64,000 bases of DNA from JBBATK01 sp044228685 (GTDB taxonomy: Bacteria; Bacteroidota; Ignavibacteria; Kapaibacteriales; NICIL-2), in the NCBI GenBank assembly GCA_044228685.1, contig JBGAUL010000014.1, positions 1 to 64,000 of the forward strand, in the 5' to 3' direction. The position numbers and the translations under genes are program-made. Shown one piece after another: positions 7,112 to 15,305 of this stretch (position 1 is the stretch's first letter; the number at the start of each line of letters is the position of its first letter). The notes below the pieces were generated by a model. The model was not told where the DNA came from, made no database searches, and saw nothing but the letters and a program-made list of their open reading frames with translations.

Positions 7112-9562
7112 TTATTCCGCTGCGTCATCAGTCTTCTTTGCGCTCTTCTTAGCAGCACTCTTCTTTGCGACTGCCTTCTTCGCCACGGTCTTCTTAGCTG
7201 CAGTTTTCGTGGCAGCTTTGGTCGCAGCTTTTTTCGCCGGTGCCTTCTTTGCTGCAGCTTTCTTTGCAGACGGACTGGTCTTGTTGATTGATGCGTCTTG
7301 CGAAGCAATCTGCAAACAATCTTCAAGCGTCATGGTTGCCGGATCGCTGCCCTTTGGTAAACGGTAATTGTTCTTACCAACCGCCAAGAATGGTCCCCAA
7401 CGTCCTTTGAGAATCTTCACTTCATCATTCTCTTCAAAGCTGCGAATGGTACGATCGCGGTCTTTTTGACGTTTGATTTCAACCAATTCAATAGCGCGAT
7501 CTTGCTCGATGGAGTATGGGTCATCTTCTTTAGTGAGCGATGCGAAGAGAGAACCGTGTTGTACATACGGTCCAAAGCGACCGATAGCTACCTTCAAAGG
7601 CAAGCTTTCGTACTCACCAACAATGCGTGGCATCTTGAAACAATCAAGAGCTTCGCTGAGAGAGATTGTGTCAAGTGACAAACCTGCGCGGATGTTTGCG
7701 TACTTCTTGTCCTCGTCGGTGTTCTCGCCAATCTGCACATAGGCACCGTAACGTCCCATGCGTGCATAGATGTTGCGCTGGGTTGTAGGATCAACGCCAA
7801 TGAGACGTTCGCCGGTCTGACGATTGGCGCCTTCCATGGTCTTCTCAACGACTTCGTTGAATGGACCATAGAAATCAGCAAGCATTGCATTCCACTGCAT
7901 TTCGCCGCGGGCGATCTCGTCGAATTTCTCTTCAACGTTGGCAGTGAACTTGTAGTCCATGATCTGGTCAAAGTGCTGCATAAGAAAATCCGTTACGATC
8001 ATTCCTATGTCCGTAGGGAAGAGCTTTGACTTCTCGCTTCCGTAATTCTCAAAGCGAACCTCGCGAGCGAGCTGGTTGTTCTGAAGGCTGAGCACAATGA
8101 CTTCGCGCTGCTTGCCTTCGCGATCTTCTTTAACCACGTAGCCACGACGTTGAATAGTGGAGATCGTTGGAGCGTATGTCGAAGGACGACCAATGCCCAA
8201 TTCTTCAAGACGACGTACAAGAGTCGCTTCTGTGTATCGTGCCGGTGGACGTGTGTATTTCTGCGTGGCGAGCATGCTCTTCAGCGGCAGATCTTGTCCT
8301 ACGACCAATGGCGGAAGCATCTTTGAATCTTCCGACTCGCTGTCCTCGTCGGTCGACTCCATATAGACTTTGAGGAATCCATCGAACTTCAAGACTTCAC
8401 CGGTTGCAACGAGCTTTTCCGGTGTTGTGGAGATGGCGATAGTTGCCGTGGTTTTCTCGAGCTGAGCATCAGACATTTGCGATGCTATAGCGCGCTTCCA
8501 GATCAAATCATACAAACGCTTTGCGCCATAGTCTCCTTCAATTTCGGTTGTGCCGAAGTCGGTTGGACGAATGGCTTCGTGCGCTTCTTGAGCGTTGAAG
8601 GATTTAGTCGTGTATTGCTTAGAGTTAGAGTACTGCGGACCAAACATCGATGAGATGTTGCTTGCGGCGCCTGCGATGGCTTCTTGACTGAGATTGACGG
8701 AGTCGGTACGCATGTAGGTGATGTAACCGGCTTCGTATAGCTTCTGTGCGATAGTCATCGTCTGCACAATTGAGAAGCTCAGCTTGCGTGAAGCTTCCTG
8801 CTGTAAGGTCGATGTTGTAAACGGAGCGCTTGGCGACTTCTTCATCGGCTTGGTCTCAAGTCCGGCGATGCTGAAATCGGCTCCTACGCAGCGATCCAGA
8901 AAAGCTTGTGCTAATTCTTCCGTGTCAAATCTCTTTGAGAGTTCAGCCTGAAGAGTCTTCGATGAGCCTGCGTCAAAATCAGCGCTGATTTTGAATGAGG
9001 ACTGTGAGTCAAAAACTCGGATTTCTTTCTCGCGCTCAACAATGAGTCGCACTGACACTGATTGCACACGACCGGCTGAGAGCGAAGGCTTGATTTTGCG
9101 CCAGAGGATGGGCGATACCTTGTATCCTACCAGACGATCAAGAACGCGACGGGCTTGTTGTGCATCTACGAGGTGCTCGTCGATGGAGCGGGGATTGTCG
9201 ATTGCTTTGAGTATTGCCGACTTCGTGATTTCATTGAACACGATACGTCGTGTGTTCTCACGCTTCAGGTGCAGCGCTTCAAAAAGGTGCCATGCAATTG
9301 CTTCTCCTTCACGGTCTTCGTCGCTTGCCAACCAAACCGTGTCGGCATCCTTTGAGAGTTTTCGAAGATCGGCAACAATGCGTTCCTTTTCGGGGGCGAC
9401 TTCATAATGAGGTAAGAATCCATTGGCAATATCAATAGCTCCGTCACCTTTGATAAGGTCACGAATGTGTCCCTGACAGGAGCGAACGATGAAGTCCTTG
9501 CCGAGATATTTCTCAATGGTTTTAGCTTTTGCCGGCGACTCTACAATAACAAGATTCTTCAA
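7112..9562 (-). CDS. topA: DNA topoisomerase I with lysine/alanine-rich C-terminal tail
   Basis: The product of 816 residues relaxes negative supercoils by a type IA mechanism. The Toprim domain is at the N-terminus (ESPAKAKTIEKYLG, then DEDREGEAIAWH with the metal-binding acidic residues). The catalytic tyrosine is in GYITYMRTDSVNLS (about 288-301). Several C-terminal GRFGPYVQ-type zinc-less repeats follow (about 610-750: GRYGAYVQIG, GRFGPYVQHG, GRWGPFLAVG). The last ~55 residues are a low-complexity histone-H1-like tail of AKK/APAKK repeats, probably for nonspecific DNA binding. The start is TTG at 9562, the only in-frame start giving the conserved MKNLVIVES N-terminus. It heads the operon topA-yjbQ-unknown-ybeY-smg. 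Confidence 0.95.
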   Translation of the reverse strand: MKNLVIVESPAKAKTIEKYLGKDFIVRSCQGHIRDLIKGDGAIDIANGFLPHYEVAPEKERIVADLRKLSKDADTVWLASDEDREGEAIAWHLFEALHLKRENTRRIVFNEITKSAILKAIDNPRSIDEHLVDAQQARRVLDRLVGYKVSPILWRKIKPSLSAGRVQSVSVRLIVEREKEIRVFDSQSSFKISADFDAGSSKTLQAELSKRFDTEELAQAFLDRCVGADFSIAGLETKPMKKSPSAPFTTSTLQQEASRKLSFSIVQTMTIAQKLYEAGYITYMRTDSVNLSQEAIAGAASNISSMFGPQYSNSKQYTTKSFNAQEAHEAIRPTDFGTTEIEGDYGAKRLYDLIWKRAIASQMSDAQLEKTTATIAISTTPEKLVATGEVLKFDGFLKVYMESTDEDSESEDSKMLPPLVVGQDLPLKSMLATQKYTRPPARYTEATLVRRLEELGIGRPSTYAPTISTIQRRGYVVKEDREGKQREVIVLSLQNNQLAREVRFENYGSEKSKLFPTDIGMIVTDFLMQHFDQIMDYKFTANVEEKFDEIARGEMQWNAMLADFYGPFNEVVEKTMEGANRQTGERLIGVDPTTQRNIYARMGRYGAYVQIGENTDEDKKYANIRAGLSLDTISLSEALDCFKMPRIVGEYESLPLKVAIGRFGPYVQHGSLFASLTKEDDPYSIEQDRAIELVEIKRQKDRDRTIRSFEENDEVKILKGRWGPFLAVGKNNYRLPKGSDPATMTLEDCLQIASQDASINKTSPSAKKAAAKKAPAKKAATKAATKTAAKKTVAKKAVAKKSAAKKSAKKTDDAAE

Positions 9563-9664
9563 GACAATTCCCGTAATTCAATGACGATTGTGCGGTGAAA
9601 GTGACAAGCACATGCCGCGTGGTGACTCATTTTGGCAAGAGAATTCCAAATACTCAGAATTCTC

Positions 9665-10183
9665 TTAGGATACTAATTCCGCAAGAAGCGCTCCAGTTTT
9701 CTGACCCACGTTGTGTTCGCAGTTGGCTGCGTTTTGACAGCGGGCAAAAATCTGCAAGGAGTGTTCTTCCGAAGCAAAACCAAACTTGGCTGCTATTTGC
9801 TTCTGTATGTCTTCGATTTCAGCTGCATTGAACTCAATGATATGTCCGCAGTCGCGGCAAATCAAGTGATCGTGATGCGGCATTCTGCTGGCTAACTCAT
9901 AAGTCGCACTTTCACCTTGAAAACGGTGCTTGACGAGAATCGAGCAACGAGTAAGCAAGTCGAGAGTGGAGTAGATGGTCGCCCGCGAGACCTTATCGCC
10001 ATGCGAGTTCATGTGCAGATAGAGCTCGTCTGCGCTAAAATGACGATCCAGAACCGCTATTCGTTCAAGCACGCGATAGCGCTCTTGGGTGTTGCGGTAC
10101 ATCTTTTTCTTCAAGAAATCGGCGAATTGCTGACGTAGAACGTCATAATTGACCGCTTGCGATTGCGCTTTTGTGAGTTTCAT
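9665..10183 (-). CDS. Fur-family transcriptional regulator
   Basis: From the internal ATG at 10183 the product is 172 residues, normal for Fur/PerR/Zur. The winged-helix domain contains DRHFSADELYLHM and RATIYSTLDLLTRCSI. It is followed by the metal-sensing/dimer domain with HHDHLICRDCGHIIEF, including the CxxC structural zinc site (CRDC). The second cysteine pair appears as C-x5-C-x-H near the C-terminus (CQNAANCEH). The sequence does not tell Fur from PerR or Zur. The frame extends upstream to 10270, but the extra 29 residues are not family-like. It is divergent from the yqeY-like gene, and a near-perfect palindrome lies between them, a plausible site for autoregulation. Confidence 0.87.
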   Translation of the reverse strand: MKLTKAQSQAVNYDVLRQQFADFLKKKMYRNTQERYRVLERIAVLDRHFSADELYLHMNSHGDKVSRATIYSTLDLLTRCSILVKHRFQGESATYELASRMPHHDHLICRDCGHIIEFNAAEIEDIQKQIAAKFGFASEEHSLQIFARCQNAANCEHNVGQKTGALLAELVS

Positions 10184-10250
10184 TGCACGACCTGATCGCG
10201 AAAACATGAGATACGAATATACACAAAGGAGTCTGCCGACATTGGGATGG

Positions 10251-10269
10251 TGTAAAAAGCGTTTTTGCA
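10251..10269. promoter_or_regulatory. Candidate operator palindrome upstream of the Fur-family gene
   Basis: The 19-bp sequence TGTAAAAAGCGTTTTTGCA is an inverted repeat with 7 of 8 arm positions matched (the mismatch is T/G) around a GCG centre. It lies 68 nt upstream of the regulator start at 10183. A second, smaller inverted repeat (GTGTAAA at 10303-10309, TTTACAC at 10317-10323) lies nearer the divergent gene at 10351. Fur-family proteins bind such AT-rich dyads and often control their own gene. Binding here is inferred. Confidence 0.4.
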
Positions 10270-10350
10270 ATTACTGGACATCGTCATCGTCAAATCTTTG
10301 CAGTGTAAATTTGTTTTTTACACGAATTCATCACCTACGAAGACACAACC

Positions 10351-10797
10351 ATGGATCCAGTTCAACTTGTCAACGACCAAATCAAAGCAGCAATGCTCAG
10401 CGGAAACAAACTACGTCTCGAGACCCTTCGCGCTCTACGCGCCGGCATCATCGAATTCGAGAAGAGTGGCACCGACGCAGCAATGAACGAAGAGAGCTTC
10501 TTGAAAATTGTTTCATCGAATGTGAAGAAACGCAAGGACTCCATTGAACAGTTCCGTGCAGCCGGTCGTACTGACTTGGTCGATAAAGAGCAAAGCGAGC
10601 TTGACATCCTCATGGAATTCATGCCTGCTCAATTGTCAGAATCTGAAGTCACCGATGTAGTCAAACGCATCGCCGCCGAAGTTGCCGCAGCCGGTACATT
10701 AGAATTCAAAACCCTCATGCCAGCCGTCATGAAAGAGCTTAAAGGCAAAGCTGACGGTGCATTGATTCAAGCAGCGGTGAAGCAAGCAGTTTCATAG
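10351..10797 (+). CDS. GatB/YqeY domain protein
   Basis: The 148-residue helical protein matches the YqeY family throughout: LRLETLRALRAGIIEFEKSG near the N-terminus (about 21-40), KKRKDSIEQFRAAGRTDLV (about 59-77), a central acidic helix ending EFMPAQLSESE, and the C-terminal LKGKADGALIQAAVKQ. The family shares a domain with the tRNA-binding tail of GatB and is thought to act on tRNA or amidotransferase function, but its role is not settled. It is divergent from the Fur-family gene. A TAAATTTG hexamer-like element (10306-10313) fits the -7 box of Bacteroidota promoters, but no matching TTG is found 20 nt upstream. Confidence 0.85.
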   Translation: MDPVQLVNDQIKAAMLSGNKLRLETLRALRAGIIEFEKSGTDAAMNEESFLKIVSSNVKKRKDSIEQFRAAGRTDLVDKEQSELDILMEFMPAQLSESEVTDVVKRIAAEVAAAGTLEFKTLMPAVMKELKGKADGALIQAAVKQAVS

Positions 10798-10855
10798 TCG
10801 TTGATCGCAAACACAAAGTCCCGGTTTATCATTGTTCCATCACCACTGAATCGAC

Positions 10856-11692
10856 ATGTACAGTCTAGCACATTCTGCACTTTTTTTTATCCGAGAATGT
10901 TTGCCTTTTATGCTGTGGAACAGCTTTTTGGCACTCGTTCCTGCGATAGCGATTCTGTTCGTGCAGGGACGTCATCGTAGAACTCTGGTAGCATTGAGCG
11001 CACTGGCTGCCTTGTGCTTATATCCTTTCGTTTCCCGAATTGTGAGCATTCTCAGTCATTCAGCGATGCTCTTGCCGCCATCAAGTCTAATAGCAATCAC
11101 CGCATTGGGTCTTGTGCTTACAGCCGCACTTCTCATTCCATCGGCATTTCGTCAGAGAATACGAGTGGCTGCTGCGATGGTTCTTTTCTTGACCTTTCTT
11201 CCAAACGCGCCCTATGTGTTGACTGATATCATTCATCTCTTTGAAGCGATTCGAGCAAATGCACCTGAGACAGTGGTTATTGTTGCATTGATACCGTTAT
11301 ATGTCTTGTTCATGCTCGTAGGTTTTGGCGCTTACGTGGTTTCGTTGCACAGCGTTGATTCTCTTCTTAAGCAAGCAGGTTGGAAGCGCTATTCGCGTTT
11401 AGTTGAGTGGAGTTTGCACTTCGCATCAGCTTTTGGTGTGTATTTGGGTCGATTTATTCGATTCAATTCTTGGGATCTTGCCACGAATCCGGAATCTGTT
11501 TTGCAAACGAGTCTTTCACTAAGTTCATCGCGCGCTGCGTTGAGCATCATTTTGATTTCGGCATTGATTATCGCTCTGCTGTACAAAATCTATCGTCGCG
11601 TTGGCATTGCGCTCATTCGCGATATCCGTACCACGTCATGGATGACGGGTCTAAGTAGTTTCGTCAATCGATTGCAGGGCACCGGAGTATGA
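10856..11692 (+). CDS. DUF1361 family membrane protein
   Basis: The 278-residue hydrophobic protein has about seven membrane segments. It carries the DUF1361 signature FLTFLPNAPYVLTDIIHL at about 105-122, followed in the family order by a conserved loop with Y-x-x-x-F (YVLFMLVGFGAY) and the late motif GRFIRFNSWD. No enzymatic function is established for the family. The ATG at 10856 is used. The stop overlaps the mutS2 start by 4 nt (ATGA at 11689), so the two genes are translated together. Confidence 0.8.
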   Translation: MYSLAHSALFFIRECLPFMLWNSFLALVPAIAILFVQGRHRRTLVALSALAALCLYPFVSRIVSILSHSAMLLPPSSLIAITALGLVLTAALLIPSAFRQRIRVAAAMVLFLTFLPNAPYVLTDIIHLFEAIRANAPETVVIVALIPLYVLFMLVGFGAYVVSLHSVDSLLKQAGWKRYSRLVEWSLHFASAFGVYLGRFIRFNSWDLATNPESVLQTSLSLSSSRAALSIILISALIIALLYKIYRRVGIALIRDIRTTSWMTGLSSFVNRLQGTGV

Positions 11693-13218
11693 AGCAGCAA
11701 GCAGTGAGTGTTGAGCAGGCATTTCGGGATCTGCAACTCGTATCGCTCGAAGAAATTGAATTCCCCAAGTTGTTGGATATCGTCGCGTCATACGCTCTAA
11801 CCAGTCGAGGTCAAGAGCAAATTCTCAGTCTTGAACCGTCCTTGGATGTTGAAAGCTTGCAATCTGAGCACGAGCTCATTGACGAGATGTTGCGTGTGCT
11901 GTTCAAGAACGAAGATCTTCCCCTGGAGCACATCGAAGATGTATCCGCTTTGTTGAGTAAATCTCAAATCAGTGGTGCAGCGCTGAGCGCGCCACAGATT
12001 TTGGAAATTACTGATGTGTTGTCCGCGGCACGACGATTACGACTCTTCATCAATCAACGTAGCGAAGAGCTACCACATTTGAGCAGTCTTGCTCAGCGTC
12101 TGGTTGAGAATAGAATGCTTGAGAAGCATATCAATGAAGCGATTGACCGTGGTGGGGTGGTTCGTGACAATGCTTCGCGTGAATTGCAGACGATTCGTCA
12201 TGAAATTCAAGCAACAGCTGCTCGCTTGCGTTCGCGTTTGAATAAAATAGCCTCACGTCTTGGCGAAGAGGATATGCTTCAAGACGAGTACATTACACAA
12301 CGCGATGGTCGTTTTGTTATCCCGCTCAAAACCAACAACAAACGCATTCTTCCCGGTATCATTCATGGCGTTTCAGCATCCGGTTCAACAGTGTTTATGG
12401 AACCGGCTGAAGTTTTCGAAATGAATAACGAACTCTCGCTCCTGCACAACGATGAGCAGCGGGAAGTGCTGAGGATTCTGACGATGCTCACTGCGGAGAT
12501 TGGCAGTGTTGCATCGGAGCTGATGTCAAGTTTGGAGACCCTGACCCGCTTCGACAGCATCCACGCGCGCGCCCGCTATGCCCTTGCGGTTGGCGGCAGA
12601 AAACCGCGCATTCTTGAGGAAGGTGAATGTGAGTTGGTTAAAGTTTATCATCCTTTGCTCAAACATGGTGCTGATTCGCGGACGATTATTCCTTTGAGTA
12701 TACGTTTTGATAAGGAGCAGCGAGGTCACTTGATCTCCGGACCAAACGCCGGCGGAAAGTCCGTCGCGCTCAAAAGCATTGGTCTAAACCTGGCAATGGC
12801 CCTGGCGGGAATTTTTCCTCTCGGCGATTGCGTCACAAGTCCACGAAAAATTCTGGTTGCAATTGGCGATCATCAGAGCATCGAATCCAACCTTTCGACC
12901 TTTTCCTCACTGATTCTGCGACTCAAGGAGATTCTGTCATTTTGCGCAGCTGACAGCCTGGTACTCGTTGATGAAATTTGCTCCGGTACAGATCCCACAG
13001 AAGGAAGCGCATTGGCAGCAGGAATCTTGGATTCATTGCGGGAACGTCATGCATACTTCGTTGTGACTACCCACCAGTCCTCTCTCAAGAGCTATGCATT
13101 AAGTCATCCACACATCACCAACGATTCATTGGAGTTTGATGCTGAGAAACTTGCTCCCACATACAACTTCCTGCAAGGTGTACCGGGTAATTCTTACGCC
13201 TTTGAGTTGGCTCGATGA
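11689..13218 (+). CDS. mutS2: MutS2 (N-terminal and ATPase part), ends at a TGA where the frame should shift
   Basis: This 509-residue frame covers the MutS2 core, lever/clamp (coiled coil about 120-240) and ABC ATPase. Walker A is GPNAGGKSVALKS (about 351-363) and Walker B is LVLVDEICSGTDPTEGSAL (about 424-442), with the D-loop and His switch (TTHQSSLK) following. MutS2 proteins are normally about 780-800 residues and continue after the motif PGNSYAFELAR with a helical region and a Smr domain. Here a TGA follows AR directly, and the expected continuation is in the +1 frame. MutS2 acts in suppressing recombination and in ribosome-collision rescue. The start overlaps the DUF1361 stop (ATGA). 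Confidence 0.88.
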   Translation: MKQQAVSVEQAFRDLQLVSLEEIEFPKLLDIVASYALTSRGQEQILSLEPSLDVESLQSEHELIDEMLRVLFKNEDLPLEHIEDVSALLSKSQISGAALSAPQILEITDVLSAARRLRLFINQRSEELPHLSSLAQRLVENRMLEKHINEAIDRGGVVRDNASRELQTIRHEIQATAARLRSRLNKIASRLGEEDMLQDEYITQRDGRFVIPLKTNNKRILPGIIHGVSASGSTVFMEPAEVFEMNNELSLLHNDEQREVLRILTMLTAEIGSVASELMSSLETLTRFDSIHARARYALAVGGRKPRILEEGECELVKVYHPLLKHGADSRTIIPLSIRFDKEQRGHLISGPNAGGKSVALKSIGLNLAMALAGIFPLGDCVTSPRKILVAIGDHQSIESNLSTFSSLILRLKEILSFCAADSLVLVDEICSGTDPTEGSALAAGILDSLRERHAYFVVTTHQSSLKSYALSHPHITNDSLEFDAEKLAPTYNFLQGVPGNSYAFELAR

Positions 13219-13219
13219 C
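13213..13219 (+). other. Frameshift site within mutS2 (CGA TGA C)
   Basis: Reading CGA, skipping the T at 13216, and continuing GAC GCA GAT restores the peptide AR-DADLPDIVLDRA. This lines up residue for residue with the family pattern AR-xLGLPeeiieRA. The site is a sense codon, a TGA stop and a C, the same layout as the RF2 programmed +1 frameshift. However, there is no strong Shine-Dalgarno-like sequence just upstream (only GAG in TTTGAGTTG). A true mutation, an assembly indel and programmed shifting are all possible. Confidence 0.75.
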
Positions 13220-14059
13220 GCAGATCTTCCGGACATCGTCCTCGATCGCGCCCGCGCATACCTCGGGGATCGTCATGATGAGCTCGAGCAGAGTATTAGT
13301 GCACTGCAAAAGTTCCGTCTTGAAGCGGAGAAGCTGAATCGCGAGGCTCGTCATACACTGCAGGAAGCTGATAAAAAGAAAGAAGAATATCAAAAACGCT
13401 TCAACGATTTCAAGGCAAAGTATCAGCAGCTCATGCTTGCGGCACAGCGTGAGGCGGCGGAAACCGTCAAGAATGCCAAAGCCGAACTCGAGCGACTCAT
13501 GCGTGAAGTACGCGAGCAACAACGTTCGCCCAAAGAGATTCATGCAGATCTCGATAAGCTTCGTCATGAAATCACAGAGAATATTCGTCAACTCGAACCC
13601 GGTGGCACTTCATCCGACGATCAATTCGCGGTTGGTGATTTCGTTAAGCTCAAAGACTCTGAGCAAAGTGGAGTCATTAGCGCAATTGACGACAACAAAG
13701 CAGTCGTTGATTTCAACGGTATTCACTTCCGCGTCGAACTTCGAGAACTTCGAAAGACCGCTCAGAAGCCCAAAGTCGCGCCGCGGTCAGGTTCACCCGG
13801 ACTCTTCAAACTCGATGCAGCTGTTACCTCAGATTTACGCGGTATGCGCGTCGGAGAAGCTATCGCCAAACTGGACATTCAACTCAGCGACGCCATCGTT
13901 GGAAATGTTCCGTTTTTGAGCATCATTCACGGTAAGGGAACCGGTGCGTTGCGACAGGCAGTGCATGACTATCTACGTGACCATCCCTCGGTTGCCTCGT
14001 TCCGCATTGGTGCGATCGGAGAAGGCGATTCCGGAGTAACGCAGGTTGAATTGCGTTAA
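13217..14059 (+). CDS. mutS2: MutS2 (C-terminal part with Smr domain), continued in the +1 frame
   Basis: The frame runs 280 residues from the shift site. It includes a long charged coiled coil (about the first 110 residues: QKFRLEAEKLNREAR, ADKKKEEYQKRFNDF), a KOW-like beta-barrel (DDQFAVGDFVKLKDSEQSG with AVVDFNGIHFRVEL), and a complete Smr nuclease domain with DLRGMRVGEAIAKLD and HGKGTGALRQAVHDYL at the end. Together with the upstream part this gives about 789 residues, the usual size of MutS2. No plausible independent start with a ribosome binding site precedes it, so without frameshifting it would probably not be made. All domain motifs are intact, which argues against old decay. Confidence 0.82.
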   Translation, partial: DADLPDIVLDRARAYLGDRHDELEQSISALQKFRLEAEKLNREARHTLQEADKKKEEYQKRFNDFKAKYQQLMLAAQREAAETVKNAKAELERLMREVREQQRSPKEIHADLDKLRHEITENIRQLEPGGTSSDDQFAVGDFVKLKDSEQSGVISAIDDNKAVVDFNGIHFRVELRELRKTAQKPKVAPRSGSPGLFKLDAAVTSDLRGMRVGEAIAKLDIQLSDAIVGNVPFLSIIHGKGTGALRQAVHDYLRDHPSVASFRIGAIGEGDSGVTQVELR

Positions 14060-14093
14060 TCGCTTTGCGAGCATCTCCGCATTCTTCAAGTGA

Positions 14094-15191
14094 CTATGTC
14101 TTGAGGAATAGTTTGCCTGCTAGTTGTCGTACGTAGCCACGAAACTCAAGCATCAGAAGAGCCACGAGTAACTCATTCGATGGCACGTTTAGTCGTGCAG
14201 ATAACTCGTCAACGTGCTTAGCTTCCGCATCGAGAAGACCATAGACTCGACGTTCAAGTTCTGAATCAAATGTGACTTTGTTTTCGACGGCTTGATCTGC
14301 GACACTGAGACCAAGGTCTTGCATGATTTGCCGCGGAGAAAGTGCCACGCTTGCCTGCTGTTTTGCAATAAGCATGTTGGTGCCTTCACTGCGCTCGCTG
14401 GTTATCATCCCGGGAACGGCATAGACTTCGCGACCCTGATCGAAGGCAAATCCGGCGGTGATAAGCGAGCCTCCTCGAAGTCCACTTTCAACAACAAGAA
14501 CCGCACGGGAAAGTCCGCTGATAATACGATTACGCTGCGGAAAGTACACCGGCAAAGCCCTCGTTCCATTTGCATACTCTGAAATGATTGCTCCTCCGGC
14601 ATCGACGATTCGCGATGCTAAGTGTGCTGCGTGGGAGGGTCCGATACAATCAACGCCCGACGCAATCACCGCTATCGTACGTCCCTTCACCTTGAGCGTC
14701 GCTTCATGCGCGAACGTGTCAATACCATTGGCCAAACCGCTCACGATTTCAATACCGGCTTCAGCGCATTCAGAGCTAAAGCGCTCGCAAACATGTCGTC
14801 CATATTGTGTGCAGCGACGTGTACCCACAACACCCAGCGCAAGCGCGTCTGCAGGAGCTATCTGTCCACGCACAAATATCAATGCAGGCGGATAGGCTAT
14901 TTCCTTCAGCAGCTTTGGATATGCATCTTGGACGATGCTAATAATTGAGGTCCCTTTCATTTGACAATGATGGATGAGCGTCGAGGCTTCGCCGCGCATG
15001 TCGTCGACTGACAGCTTACTAAACAAATCTCCTGAGAGAATTTTACTGATCTGTGCGCCTGGTGGTGATTCCAAGCAATGCTCAAGACTGCGTCGTTTAC
15101 TCACGATATAGCGGATATTGACGCTGCTCATTCCACGAACTAAACTGAGCGCCACGATATCAATGAGCGGCCAGATGCTTTCTTTGTTCAT
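14094..15191 (-). CDS. dprA: DNA-processing protein DprA/Smf
   Basis: DprA loads RecA onto single-stranded DNA taken up in natural transformation. The product (365 residues from the ATG at 15191) has an N-terminal helical domain, then the Rossmann-like core: LALGVVGTRRCTQYG, the conserved EIVSGLANGIDTFAHEATL, GRTIAVIASGVD, IISEYANGTRALPVYFPQRNRIISGLS, and VPGMITSERSEGTNMLI. The C-terminal ~60 residues form a winged-helix (DELSARLNVPSNELLVALL). The frame extends to 15233, but the 14 extra residues look non-conserved. It is convergent with mutS2, with only 34 nt between stops. Confidence 0.92.
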   Translation of the reverse strand: MNKESIWPLIDIVALSLVRGMSSVNIRYIVSKRRSLEHCLESPPGAQISKILSGDLFSKLSVDDMRGEASTLIHHCQMKGTSIISIVQDAYPKLLKEIAYPPALIFVRGQIAPADALALGVVGTRRCTQYGRHVCERFSSECAEAGIEIVSGLANGIDTFAHEATLKVKGRTIAVIASGVDCIGPSHAAHLASRIVDAGGAIISEYANGTRALPVYFPQRNRIISGLSRAVLVVESGLRGGSLITAGFAFDQGREVYAVPGMITSERSEGTNMLIAKQQASVALSPRQIMQDLGLSVADQAVENKVTFDSELERRVYGLLDAEAKHVDELSARLNVPSNELLVALLMLEFRGYVRQLAGKLFLKT

Positions 15192-15305
15192 TTGACTCCA
15201 CGAGAGGTTATTCAAGACACGGCACGACCTCATGACTTCGCGTAGCTGCCAGTCATGCGATGTGTGTTGGAGCGGAGTTGAGTTGTTGAGAGCGGCGGGC
15301 TGAGG

